Origin: an uncultured Oscillospiraceae bacterium
Lineage (GTDB): Bacteria; Bacillota; Clostridia; Oscillospirales; Oscillospiraceae
Assembly: GCA_934646005.1 (NCBI GenBank)
Contig: CAKUED010000012.1
Coordinates: 33,855 to 97,854, forward strand
DNA: 64,000 bases
Reading direction: 5' to 3'
Below the pieces are notes generated by a model. That model saw only the letters and a list, made by a program, of their open reading frames with translations. It ran no database searches and was not told where the DNA came from. This document shows positions 51,340 through 59,308 of the stretch, one piece after another. The stretch's first letter is position 1, and each line of letters starts with the position of its first letter. Both the position numbers and the translations under genes were made by a program.

Positions 51340-51570
51340 ATTGTAGATAAATCAAAGCACTGGAATCTGCACATCAGCCGGTGTGCATCGGACTGCCCGC
51401 GCGATCCGCCGGAGCCGCTAGTGTGCAGCGACTACGAACGCTGTCAGCACTGCAATTACATGGCGCACGGCTTTCAGTGTGACCACGGAAATGGAAGCTG
51501 CGTGCTGACAGACATGGAAGAAATCAATGGAAGGAGGCAGATTCTTGTTCAAAGCATCGCTGGAGAATAA
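51340..51570 (+). CDS. small cysteine-rich protein, putative ATT start
   Basis: 76 codons reading IVDKSKHWNLHISRCASDCP and ending SIAGE. Nine cysteines in 76 residues, several paired (CASDC, CQHC), suggest a zinc-binding miniprotein. GGAGG lies 9 bases before an ATT codon; the only nearby GTG frame stops after six codons and no ATG/GTG/TTG opens this frame near the ribosome site. It overlaps the next gene by 26 bases, whose ribosome site lies within its coding region. Could also be a gene that lost its start codon. Confidence 0.5.
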   Translation: MVDKSKHWNLHISRCASDCPRDPPEPLVCSDYERCQHCNYMAHGFQCDHGNGSCVLTDMEEINGRRQILVQSIAGE

Positions 51571-52696
51571 CAATAGCCCGGAATTGGGAACTGTTACAGT
51601 CGAGTTTCCAATTCCGGAAGATCAGTACGAAGAAACGATCCGTGCGCTGGAAAAAATTAAGATCGGCACAACGCTAGATAAGGATTGCTGTGTTGCGGAT
51701 CTTCGTTCGACAGGCTGCCCAGCATTGCGCAGGATGATCAACCGGATGGCGAACGTGGACGAGCTGGACTGGCTTGGAAAACATTTGATGGACAACCTTC
51801 CCTCGACGCACAAAGCCAGATGGTTCGCGGGTGCAGCGCTCAACACGTCGGAACAAGGCATGGCTTCCGTCATGTCCACGGTGCTTTCCCGTCTGAATTC
51901 GTTCATCGATTCCGAGCAGGAGCAGGTGCTCTGCTACGACAGCCCGATCGATGCGGAGCACTTTGCCTCTGAGAAGTGTGCGATCTTCCTGATCATCCCG
52001 GAGGAAGATCCGACGAAACACTTCATGGCGGGGCTTATGATCCAGAACCTGTCGCGAGAGCTGTTTTCCATTGCGGACGCTAACGAAGGAAAGCTGAAAA
52101 AGCGCGTGGTATTTTACTGCGACGAATTTGGAACGATGCCGCCCTTTGACGTCCTGCCGCTGTTTTCCGCAGGCCGAAGCCGCAAGCTGACGCTCGTGCC
52201 GATCATTCAAAGCCTTGCGCAGCTTGAAAAAAATTACGGAAAAGAAGGTGCCGAGATCATAGCCGATAACTGTCAGGACACGATCTTCGGCGGCTTTGCG
52301 CCCAACAGCCAGACGGCGGAGACGCTCTCCAAAGCGCTCGGCAGCCGGACCGTTCTGACCGGTTCTGTCAGCAAAGGGAAAGACAATACAAGCCAGAGCT
52401 TGCAGATGGCGGAGCGCGCATTGCTCGCTCCGGATGAACTAAAAAATCTTCCGAAGGGCAACTTCATTGTCATGAAAACAGGCATGCACCCCATGCGAAC
52501 GAAGCTGCAATTATATTTCAAGTGGGGCATCTCATTTGAAGAACCGTATCAGGTGCCGGAACGTGCTCAGCGCGAGGTCTACTACGCAGGAAAGGAGGAA
52601 TTGCTGATGAATATTAAGAAAAGCCTGTATTCCCAGCCGCAGCCGATCTCAACACCGAAAGCAGACGGCTATATGAGCAGCTACGGCGATAAATGA
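51545..52696 (+). CDS. chimeric gene: ArdA-like N-terminus fused to C-terminal half of VirD4-type coupling protein
   Basis: 383 residues from TTG 51545 (GGAGG 8 bases upstream). Residues 1 to about 88 (FKASLENNNSPELGTVTVEF, VDELDWLGKHL) match the start of Firmicute ArdA-type antirestriction proteins. From about residue 90 (ARWFAGAALNTSEQGMASVM) the sequence is that of a type IV coupling protein: CAIFLIIPEEDPTKHF, Walker B VVFYCDEFGTMPP, sensor region QSLAQLEKNYGKEGAEII and the C-terminal GNFIVMKTGMHPMRTKLQLY. Walker A and the membrane anchor are gone, so it cannot work as a coupling ATPase. The junction near 51805 is in frame: a deletion inside the element joined the two genes. Confidence 0.85.
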   Translation: MFKASLENNNSPELGTVTVEFPIPEDQYEETIRALEKIKIGTTLDKDCCVADLRSTGCPALRRMINRMANVDELDWLGKHLMDNLPSTHKARWFAGAALNTSEQGMASVMSTVLSRLNSFIDSEQEQVLCYDSPIDAEHFASEKCAIFLIIPEEDPTKHFMAGLMIQNLSRELFSIADANEGKLKKRVVFYCDEFGTMPPFDVLPLFSAGRSRKLTLVPIIQSLAQLEKNYGKEGAEIIADNCQDTIFGGFAPNSQTAETLSKALGSRTVLTGSVSKGKDNTSQSLQMAERALLAPDELKNLPKGNFIVMKTGMHPMRTKLQLYFKWGISFEEPYQVPERAQREVYYAGKEELLMNIKKSLYSQPQPISTPKADGYMSSYGDK

Positions 52697-52956
52697 GTTT
52701 CTTCGGCTCTATCTATGCCGATCCCGACCTGCCGCACCGGGCGCGGACGGTCTATATGTACCTCCGCGACCGTGCAGGCGGAGGGAGCTGCTGGCCGGGC
52801 ATCAAGACGATAGCCCGTGATCTGCATCTCTCGTCGCGCACGGTGCAAAGAGCGCTAAACGATTTAGAGCGCGCTGGATACATCCAGCGACAACGCCGGC
52901 ACCGCGAAAACGGAAGCTGCACGTCAAACTTATACATTATAAATGAGGGCAAATAG
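52693..52956 (+). CDS. helix-turn-helix protein of conjugative-element type
   Basis: 87 residues with a winged helix (HRARTVYMYLRDRAGGGSCW, then IKTIARDLHLSSRTVQRALN and DLERAGYIQRQRR). The ATG overlaps the stop of the chimeric gene (ATGA). Small HTH proteins of this kind commonly follow the coupling-protein gene in Firmicute ICEs, suggesting the original gene order is kept on this side of the deletion. Followed by a terminator. Confidence 0.8.
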   Translation: MSFFGSIYADPDLPHRARTVYMYLRDRAGGGSCWPGIKTIARDLHLSSRTVQRALNDLERAGYIQRQRRHRENGSCTSNLYIINEGK

Positions 52957-52960
52957 CAAA

Positions 52961-52997
52961 GCGGACGCTCCCCGCCAAGGGGAACGTCCGCGGTTTT
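52961..52997 (+). terminator. terminator after element remnant
   Basis: 13-bp stem GCGGACGCTCCCC / GGGGAACGTCCGC with one mismatch, then GGTTTTG. No gene is seen from here to 53105. Confidence 0.7.
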
Positions 52998-53105
52998 GCT
53001 GTCATGAGCGCCGCGACACCACGGCGCAGCTTAAAAGACTAACTCTAGCTGAGATCTAACACAGACAAATTATTAAAAGTCTCAGCATCGCTTATAATCG
53101 TTCTG

Positions 53106-54035
53106 CTACTTACAGAATTGGTCTGTCTCAACCAGTCCCAAATGTTGCAGGATCGGGTGGAGTTCCGCTTCTTGCGGCATAGCTGTGAGAAGCGAGATGC
53201 CGGAGTGTATTTCCCAACGCTCGGTATGCCAGAGCGTCTGATTCGGCTCGATCATTTGCAGCGGAGAAAGCGATTCCACCTCGACGCCCCAGTCTGCATC
53301 ATAGGTCTCAAAATTACAGCCAAAGTCTGGATATTCGCGTGCTGCCTCCCATGCAAAGTGTTTGATATAGCATTGCCGATGGACAAATGCCGCTGCCCAG
53401 CCCTGCGTATTCCGGCAGCCGAGCTTCAGCGGTTCGGCGCGCGCAGGGTCGCAGTGCACAACATGGTACGCGTCGAAAAACTGCATCCGCGTGTCCTGTA
53501 TCTTGGTGTATGGCCAGAAAACGAGACTGCGGTTCGGAAGGTAGCCCGTATCCTCACTGCTTCCTGCGAATACGACCGTACTGCCGGGTGCGCAGGCACT
53601 GATGCCCCACGCGGCACACTGAACTGCCCATGCGCCGGTGTTTTTGATGCCGATCTGCACCTCCACATCCTCTGGGCGCAAGGTCACGCGCAGCCGTTTC
53701 TGCATTTGTGTCCATGCTTCCGGCAGCGCGTCCACAATGAGGCTGTCGCTGAGTACCGAGTAGGACTCCACGGGGCGGCTGTCCGAAATGTAGCTTCTGG
53801 GGAACGTCTCCGGGCAATGACAGATGCGGAAGCCGCCGTACACATGGCAGACAGAGCCATCTGGCAAAACATCCGCTTCCTGCACATCCTCTGCGAATAC
53901 ATTCTGGTATCCTTCCGCACTGAAGTGCAAGATCCGTGGACCGACGTCCAGCGTTACGATCAGCTCTTTTCCATAGCCGCGCAGAAATACGGCGCGTCCA
54001 AGACCTTTATAGTCATTCAGGTATTCAAATTCCAT
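53106..54035 (-). CDS. mutarotase-fold protein (DUF4380-like)
   Basis: 309 residues, no signal peptide. Beta-sandwich sequence with VTLDVGPRILHFS at the start, HVYGGFRICHCPE, and a C-terminal GVEVESLSPLQMIEPNQTLWH then TERWEI, the pattern of aldose-epimerase-fold proteins of the DUF4380 type. Histidines and glutamates typical of mutarotases are only partly visible, so activity is uncertain. Ribosome site CAGGAG before ATG. Last gene of the ChvE/MmsAB-type importer operon, after a hairpin. Confidence 0.75.
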   Translation of the reverse strand: MEFEYLNDYKGLGRAVFLRGYGKELIVTLDVGPRILHFSAEGYQNVFAEDVQEADVLPDGSVCHVYGGFRICHCPETFPRSYISDSRPVESYSVLSDSLIVDALPEAWTQMQKRLRVTLRPEDVEVQIGIKNTGAWAVQCAAWGISACAPGSTVVFAGSSEDTGYLPNRSLVFWPYTKIQDTRMQFFDAYHVVHCDPARAEPLKLGCRNTQGWAAAFVHRQCYIKHFAWEAAREYPDFGCNFETYDADWGVEVESLSPLQMIEPNQTLWHTERWEIHSGISLLTAMPQEAELHPILQHLGLVETDQFCK

Positions 54036-54064
54036 ACGGTTCTCCTGCGTTTTGAATAAAATGG

Positions 54065-54092
54065 ACAGGGACGCCCTGTCAGGCGTCCCTGT
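54065..54092 (-). other. intercistronic hairpin, possible partial terminator
   Basis: Perfect 11-bp stem ACAGGGACGCC / GGCGTCCCTGT with a CTGTCA loop between the permease stop and the mutarotase-like gene; only a weak T stretch follows. May lower expression of the last gene. Confidence 0.6.
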
Positions 54093-54097
54093 TAGGC

Positions 54098-55264
54098 TTA
54101 TTTCTGCTTGTTCTTGGAGGAAATGTCGAACAGGACTGCGATGAGAAGGACAACGCCCTTGATCGCCTGCTGCCAGTCAACATTGATACCGAGGATGGAC
54201 ATACCGTTATTCAGAACACCCATGATCAGTGCGCCGATGATCGCGCCGCCCACCGTGCCGACGCCGCCGGTCGCCGAAGCACCGCCGATGTAGCACGAAG
54301 CGATGGCGTCCATTTCAAAGCCGGTGCCCGCCTTCGGCGTTGCCGCGTTCAGACGTCCGGAGAAAACGATGCCTGCCACAGCTGCCAGAAGCCCCATGTT
54401 GGTAAAGGCGAGGAACTTGATGCGCTTTGTATCGATGCCGGAGAGCTTTGCCGCTTTTTCGTTGCCGCCCAGTGCGTAAAGCTGGCGACCCATTACGGTT
54501 TTGGTCGTGAAGAAGTAATAGATCAGGAACAAAATGGCCAGCAGGATCAGCACGGACGGGATGCCCTCATAGCGGCCGAGCCAGAAGCAGAAGAATACGA
54601 TCGCCACGCAGCTGAGCACGAGCTTGACCGTAAAGGAGGCTGCGCTGGGAACTTCTGCGCCAAAGCGGATCATCTGCCGCCGCGAGCGAAGCTGCGACCA
54701 GACAAGGAACGGGCAGACGAGCGCGCCGATGATGACGGCGGAGAACTTCATGCCGCCCAGCGGCAGGAAGTCCGGCAGGAAGCCGGTCGAGATCGCCTGA
54801 TAGGTCTCCGGGTACGGTGCAAGCGTCCGTCCTGCGAGCAGAACGAGTGTCAAGCCGCGGAAGATCAGCATGGAGGCAAGCGTAGCGATAAACGCGGGAA
54901 CTTCTTTATAGGCAATGAAGAAGCCGTTCACTGCGCCGATCGCAATACCAACCAGCAGACCGACCAGCATGGCAAGCCACGGGCTAATACTGCCGATGAT
55001 GCACATCTTTGCCGTGACCGCGCCTACAAACGCGACATAAGAGCCGACGCCGAGGTCAATGTTGCCGCCGGTGATGATGCAAAGCAGCATACCGATCGCC
55101 AGGATCAGAACATAGCTGTTCTGCTGAATGAGGTTCGTGACATTCTGCGGAACGAGCAGAACACCCTGCGTCAGGATCTCGAACATCAGCACAATGATCA
55201 CAAAGGCGATGAGCATCGTGTTCTTTTTCAAGGCGCTTTTTAACGCGCCGCTTTTCGTTTTCAT
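54098..55264 (-). CDS. multiple-sugar ABC transporter permease (GguB/MmsB-like)
   Basis: 388 residues, longer than RbsC permeases because of an extra cytoplasmic loop (residues about 190-230: WSQLRSRRQMIRFGAEVPSA), typical of the XylH/GguB group. Ten or more hydrophobic helices; motifs ITGGNIDLGVGSYV and GGASATGGVGTVGGA. Start ATG 55264, with GGAAGGAG upstream, overlaps the ATPase stop (ATGA). The long upstream frame belongs to the neighbouring gene's region. Confidence 0.9.
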   Translation of the reverse strand: MKTKSGALKSALKKNTMLIAFVIIVLMFEILTQGVLLVPQNVTNLIQQNSYVLILAIGMLLCIITGGNIDLGVGSYVAFVGAVTAKMCIIGSISPWLAMLVGLLVGIAIGAVNGFFIAYKEVPAFIATLASMLIFRGLTLVLLAGRTLAPYPETYQAISTGFLPDFLPLGGMKFSAVIIGALVCPFLVWSQLRSRRQMIRFGAEVPSAASFTVKLVLSCVAIVFFCFWLGRYEGIPSVLILLAILFLIYYFFTTKTVMGRQLYALGGNEKAAKLSGIDTKRIKFLAFTNMGLLAAVAGIVFSGRLNAATPKAGTGFEMDAIASCYIGGASATGGVGTVGGAIIGALIMGVLNNGMSILGINVDWQQAIKGVVLLIAVLFDISSKNKQK

Positions 55265-56805
55265 TTTGTAGCTCCTTCCTTGCTGCTGCTTTTCATAATA
55301 CAGGACATGACAGCCTCCTGCGAGAACTGCGGCCGATCCAGTTCGCCTACGATTTTGCCCTCGTTCATGACATAAATGCGGTCGCACATGCCCAGAAGCT
55401 CAGCCATTTCGGAGGAGATAAAGATCACAGCTTTGCCCTGTGCAGCCAGTTCATTGATGATGCTGTAAATTTCGCGCTTTGCGCCGACGTCGATACCGCG
55501 GGTCGGCTCGTCCAGGATCAGGACATCCGGCGCGGTCAAAATCCAGCGCGCCAGAACGACCTTTTGCTGGTTGCCGCCCGAAAGATTCACGGTTTTTTGA
55601 TAGATCGTCGGACATTTGACGTTTAATTCCTTTGCCTTCGCCTGTGCCTCCCGAATTTCCAGCGACCGATTCCGCACGCCACGGTTGGCGAGCTTTTTGA
55701 GGCTGGAGAGGACGATATTGTCACAGACGGATTCGCCGAGCACCAGACCGGCAGCCTTTCGGTCTTCGGTCGCATACGCCAGACTGTCATCGATCGCCTC
55801 GCTGACGCGCTTATAGCGGACGGGCTTATCCTCTTTCAGAATCTCGCCTGAAAAAGAAGTGCCATAGCTTCCGGCGTAAAGACTGAGCGCCAGCTCCGTC
55901 CGTCCCGCGCCCATAAGACCGGCAAGTCCGATGACTTCACCCTTGCGCACATGCAGGCTGATGTTGTCGAGCACCTTTTTCTCGGCGTCGCCGTTGCACA
56001 CGCTCCAGTTGCGGATCTCGAACATCGTCGGACCGAGCGTAACCTTTCTGGCAGGGTAGACGTCCAGAATTTCGCGTCCGACCATGCCGCGGATGATCCG
56101 CTCTTCGGAAAGCTCGTCCGTCCGCCGGTCCAGCGTTTCGATCGTGCGCCCGTCGCGGAGAATTGTGATCTTATCGGAGATCTGCTCCAGCTCATTGAGC
56201 TTATGAGAAATAATAATGCTCGTCATGCCCTCGGCTTTCAGCTTGACCAGTAGGTCCAAAAGCCGCTGCGCGTCCGTCTCGTTCAGGGAGGATGTCGGCT
56301 CATCCAGGATCAGAAGCCGGACGTTTTTGCTCAGTGCCTTCGCAATTTCCACCAACTGCTGCTGACCGGGGCTAATATCTTTTACAAGTGTGTAAATGGA
56401 GCCCGTATAGCCGACTCTTTTCAGCAGCTCGCCTGCGCGTTTATAGGTCTCGCCCCAGTTGATCACACCGTTATGTTCAATTTCATTGCTTAAAAATACG
56501 TTTTCTGCGACTGACAGATACGGGATCAATGCCAGCTCCTGATGAATGATCGCAATACCTTTTGCTTCACTTTCCTTGATCCCCTTGAAGCGGCAGACCT
56601 CCCCGTCGAAGATGATCTCGCCGGTATAGCTGCCATAGGGATAAACGCCGCTGAGAATGTTCATCAGCGTCGATTTTCCTGCGCCGTTTTCTCCGCACAG
56701 GGCATGAATTTCAGTTTCTTCTACAACAAGATTCACATCGTCCAGCGCCTTGACACCTGGGAACGTCTTTGTGATATGCTGCATTTCAAGAATTGTCTTG
56801 CTCAC
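55261..56805 (-). CDS. multiple-sugar ABC transporter ATP-binding protein (GguA/MmsA-like)
   Basis: 514 residues, two ABC domains: Walker A GENGAGKSTL, signature ISPGQQQLVEIAKAL and LLILDEPTSSL in the first; GLMGAGRTE, LSGGNQQKVVLARW and VLILDEPTRG in the second. The start was moved to GTG 56805 (AAGGG about 8 bases upstream); the longer frame to 56904 runs into the binding-protein stop. Second gene of the importer operon. Confidence 0.92.
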   Translation of the reverse strand: MSKTILEMQHITKTFPGVKALDDVNLVVEETEIHALCGENGAGKSTLMNILSGVYPYGSYTGEIIFDGEVCRFKGIKESEAKGIAIIHQELALIPYLSVAENVFLSNEIEHNGVINWGETYKRAGELLKRVGYTGSIYTLVKDISPGQQQLVEIAKALSKNVRLLILDEPTSSLNETDAQRLLDLLVKLKAEGMTSIIISHKLNELEQISDKITILRDGRTIETLDRRTDELSEERIIRGMVGREILDVYPARKVTLGPTMFEIRNWSVCNGDAEKKVLDNISLHVRKGEVIGLAGLMGAGRTELALSLYAGSYGTSFSGEILKEDKPVRYKRVSEAIDDSLAYATEDRKAAGLVLGESVCDNIVLSSLKKLANRGVRNRSLEIREAQAKAKELNVKCPTIYQKTVNLSGGNQQKVVLARWILTAPDVLILDEPTRGIDVGAKREIYSIINELAAQGKAVIFISSEMAELLGMCDRIYVMNEGKIVGELDRPQFSQEAVMSCIMKSSSKEGATK

Positions 56806-56903
56806 TCTATCACCCTTTTCTTCGTGTATCGGTCTTTCCCTCATATCGGTTCGAGTGACCCGTGTACCGCCGCTGCGGTACACGGGCTGCCCGTATGCAA
56901 TCA

Positions 56904-58016
56904 TTACTCAACAATTCCTGCCCAGGTGTCGTCTGCCTTATCGTAGAAACCGCTCTCGAAGAGCTTCATGTAGTTCGATGCGTCGATGTTATCGACCTCG
57001 CACAGGTAAGCGGGAACGACCTTCACGCCGTTATCATAGGTCGTGGTGTCGTTGACGGGGATCTCCGTGCCCTTGATCAGTGCATCGACCATCTGCGCGC
57101 AGATCTCTGCGGGCTTACGGAAGTCCTTCCAGACCGTCTGTGCCTGCTCACCGGCAATGATGGACTTGACGGAGGCGACTTCGGCGTCCTGACCGGTGAC
57201 AATGGGAAGCGGGCGGTCAGCCGTGCCGTAACCGGCGTTCTTCAAAGAGGAAATGACGCCGATGGACAGACCGTCATAGGGAACGAGGACTGCGTCGAGC
57301 GTACTGCCGTCGGAATAGTAGGCGGTGATGAGGTTATCCATACGGGTCTGAGCGACTGCGCCGTCCCAGTTCTGAATGCCGCACTGCTCAATGCCGAACT
57401 GACCGGACTTGACAACGATCTTGCCCTCATCGATGTAGGGCTGGAGCAGCGCGATCGCGCCGTCATAGAAATAATAGGAGTTGTTGTCGTCAGGAGAGCC
57501 GCAGAAAATCTCGAGGTTGAACGGACCTTCCGCGCCGGTATCCAGACCGAGCTTTTCGATGATGTACTTTGCTTCGGCTTCGCCGACCTTGGTGTTGTCA
57601 AAGGTCACATAGCAGTCTACGTCCGGCGTGTTCATCAGCAGGCGGTCATAAGCGATGACCTTGACGCCCTGCTTTGCAGCCTTTGCCAGGACCTCTGTCA
57701 GAGCGCCGCCGTCAACAGAGGCAACGACCAGGACCTTTGCCCCTTTGGTGATCATGTTTTCGATCTGATTGACCTGCGTTGCGGGAACGTCTTCTGCCCA
57801 CTGCTCATCAAACTTGGTGTAGCCGAGCTCTCTGAGGAAGTCCTTGGTAAATTCACAGTGGCGCAGCCAGCTTTCGTCGGAGTGCGTCGGCATGGAAATG
57901 CCGATCAGCACATCGGATGTCTGCCCGTCTGCGGCGGGGGCACCGGACTGCTTGGCGCAGCCGGCAAACACCAGAAGGGTCGCCAGAACGAGCAGAATTG
58001 CAAGAGCTTTTTTCAT
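56904..58016 (-). CDS. multiple-sugar-binding lipoprotein (ChvE/XylF-like)
   Basis: 370 residues. Lipoprotein signal MKKALAILLVLATLLVFAGC, then a Peripla_BP_4 fold: VLIGISMPTHSDESWLRHCE, a YDRLLMNTPDVDCYVTFDN segment with sugar-contact residues, and GQDAEVASVKSIIAGEQAQT. The layout resembles ChvE and XylF, which bind aldoses such as xylose, arabinose, glucose and galactose. GGAGG before ATG. The promoter and an operator-like site lie 90-115 bp upstream. Confidence 0.92.
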   Translation of the reverse strand: MKKALAILLVLATLLVFAGCAKQSGAPAADGQTSDVLIGISMPTHSDESWLRHCEFTKDFLRELGYTKFDEQWAEDVPATQVNQIENMITKGAKVLVVASVDGGALTEVLAKAAKQGVKVIAYDRLLMNTPDVDCYVTFDNTKVGEAEAKYIIEKLGLDTGAEGPFNLEIFCGSPDDNNSYYFYDGAIALLQPYIDEGKIVVKSGQFGIEQCGIQNWDGAVAQTRMDNLITAYYSDGSTLDAVLVPYDGLSIGVISSLKNAGYGTADRPLPIVTGQDAEVASVKSIIAGEQAQTVWKDFRKPAEICAQMVDALIKGTEIPVNDTTTYDNGVKVVPAYLCEVDNIDASNYMKLFESGFYDKADDTWAGIVE

Positions 58017-58100
58017 TTTTCTTACCTCCAGTCATTTTTTAAGGCATCCAGCGCCTTGACAACAATTTTTTGCGGTGCGGTTATCGTAAATCCCCAACTC

Positions 58101-58123
58101 ATCTATATATGTATACAAGATAG
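58101..58123. promoter_or_regulatory. operator candidate overlapping the importer promoter
   Basis: Imperfect palindrome ATCTATATATGTATACAAG continuing to AT, with GTATAC at its centre, covering the predicted -10 of the importer operon. Shares the TATATGT/GTATA core with sites at 62290-62306 and 62483-62506. Confidence 0.5.
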
Positions 58124-58132
58124 GTGAAACAA
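58104..58132 (-). promoter_or_regulatory. promoter of the ChvE-type importer operon
   Basis: Minus-strand TTGTTT, 17 bases, TATATA; overlapped by the operator candidate. Confidence 0.55.
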
Positions 58133-58164
58133 AACCTCACCCGTTCAGTCTGCCGCACGGCATA

Positions 58165-59226
58165 TCATAGCCGTACGACAGACTGGCGTTCGATCAGCTT
58201 CGGCTGGTATAGATGCTGGCGCGGCTGCACAGTTTCACCCCGCAGCATCTGCAATAAACAATCGGCGGCGTCTTCGCCCATAATATCCTTGGGGTGCGTG
58301 ACGGAGGTGATCTGCGGCAGCGAGGCGACGGCAAGCGCCGTATCGTCATAGCCGATCACCGAAACGTCCTCCGGCACACGCACGCCGATCTGTGCGAAAA
58401 AGTGATAGCAGTCCACGGCAAGCAGATCGTTATAGCAGACGATCGCTGTGATCTGCCGGCTTTGCAGCAGTGCCTGCAGCGCAGGCTGGTACTCGCCGTC
58501 CGCGTCGAGGATCTGCGGCGTGAGCGAATGCTCTTCCATGGCGCGGCAGTAGCCGCGGGTACGGAAAACGGAATCGCGGTAGCTGCTGCGGAACAGACCG
58601 AGGATCTTTCGATGCCCCATGGCGATCAGATGCTCCGTTGCCAGCTTGCCGCCGCAAACGTCGTCCGTCATATACCCGACGAGGTCCTGATCGCGGAATT
58701 TTCCGTCGATGGTGACAACGGGAATCCCCGCAGCCTGGCAGCTCTCCAGCTCCCGCAGAAGCTCTTCGGAAATATCCTGCACGCGGCGGTACGGCTGGAT
58801 GATGATGCCGGATGTGCCGCGGCTGATGATCTGCTGCAGCAGCTTCTCAAACATTTCCACAGTATCGCGCGTGTCGTTCAGCACGAGCTGATACCCTTCC
58901 CGGTCGAGCACACGGCTGATGCCGCTGAGAAAATACGGTGTAAAGTAGTTATCGCCCGTATCCAGCAACACGTCAATGCTCTTTTTTTCCTGCCGCGGCA
59001 AAGCAACGCAAAAGGTTCCTCGCCCACGTTCCTTTGCAAGGCAGCCATTATTGACAAGCTCCGTCAGTGCGGCGCGAACCGTCATTCTGGCAACGTGATA
59101 ATGCTCCAGCATTTCCGTTTCCGACATCAGCTTATCGCCGATCTTGATCTCCCCGGATAATATCTGCTGTTCAATATCCCGCTTGATCTGCTGGTACATG
59201 GGCTCAAAGCTCTTGCGATCGATCAT
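58165..59226 (-). CDS. GntR/LacI-type transcriptional repressor (AraR-like)
   Basis: 353 residues. N-terminal GntR winged helix (residues about 5-72: GDKLMSETEMLEHYHVARMT, VRAALTELVNNG, RGRGTF) joined to a C-terminal LacI/periplasmic-binding-type sensor (SIDVLLDTGDNYFTPYFLSG, GIIIQPYRR, HRKILGLFRSSYRDSVFRTR, VSVIGYDD). This architecture is that of AraR, the L-arabinose repressor of Bacillus. Start ATG 59226 has GGAG upstream. It lies between the importer operon and the kinase/isomerase genes and probably controls both through the GTATATGT-type sites. Confidence 0.9.
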   Translation of the reverse strand: MIDRKSFEPMYQQIKRDIEQQILSGEIKIGDKLMSETEMLEHYHVARMTVRAALTELVNNGCLAKERGRGTFCVALPRQEKKSIDVLLDTGDNYFTPYFLSGISRVLDREGYQLVLNDTRDTVEMFEKLLQQIISRGTSGIIIQPYRRVQDISEELLRELESCQAAGIPVVTIDGKFRDQDLVGYMTDDVCGGKLATEHLIAMGHRKILGLFRSSYRDSVFRTRGYCRAMEEHSLTPQILDADGEYQPALQALLQSRQITAIVCYNDLLAVDCYHFFAQIGVRVPEDVSVIGYDDTALAVASLPQITSVTHPKDIMGEDAADCLLQMLRGETVQPRQHLYQPKLIERQSVVRL

Positions 59227-59308
59227 GGTGTCACTCCATTCTGTCAACAGAAATTAAAAAGTTTATATTATCATACCAGATTCGACCGCGCTTTGTAAAG
59301 CAGTTACA

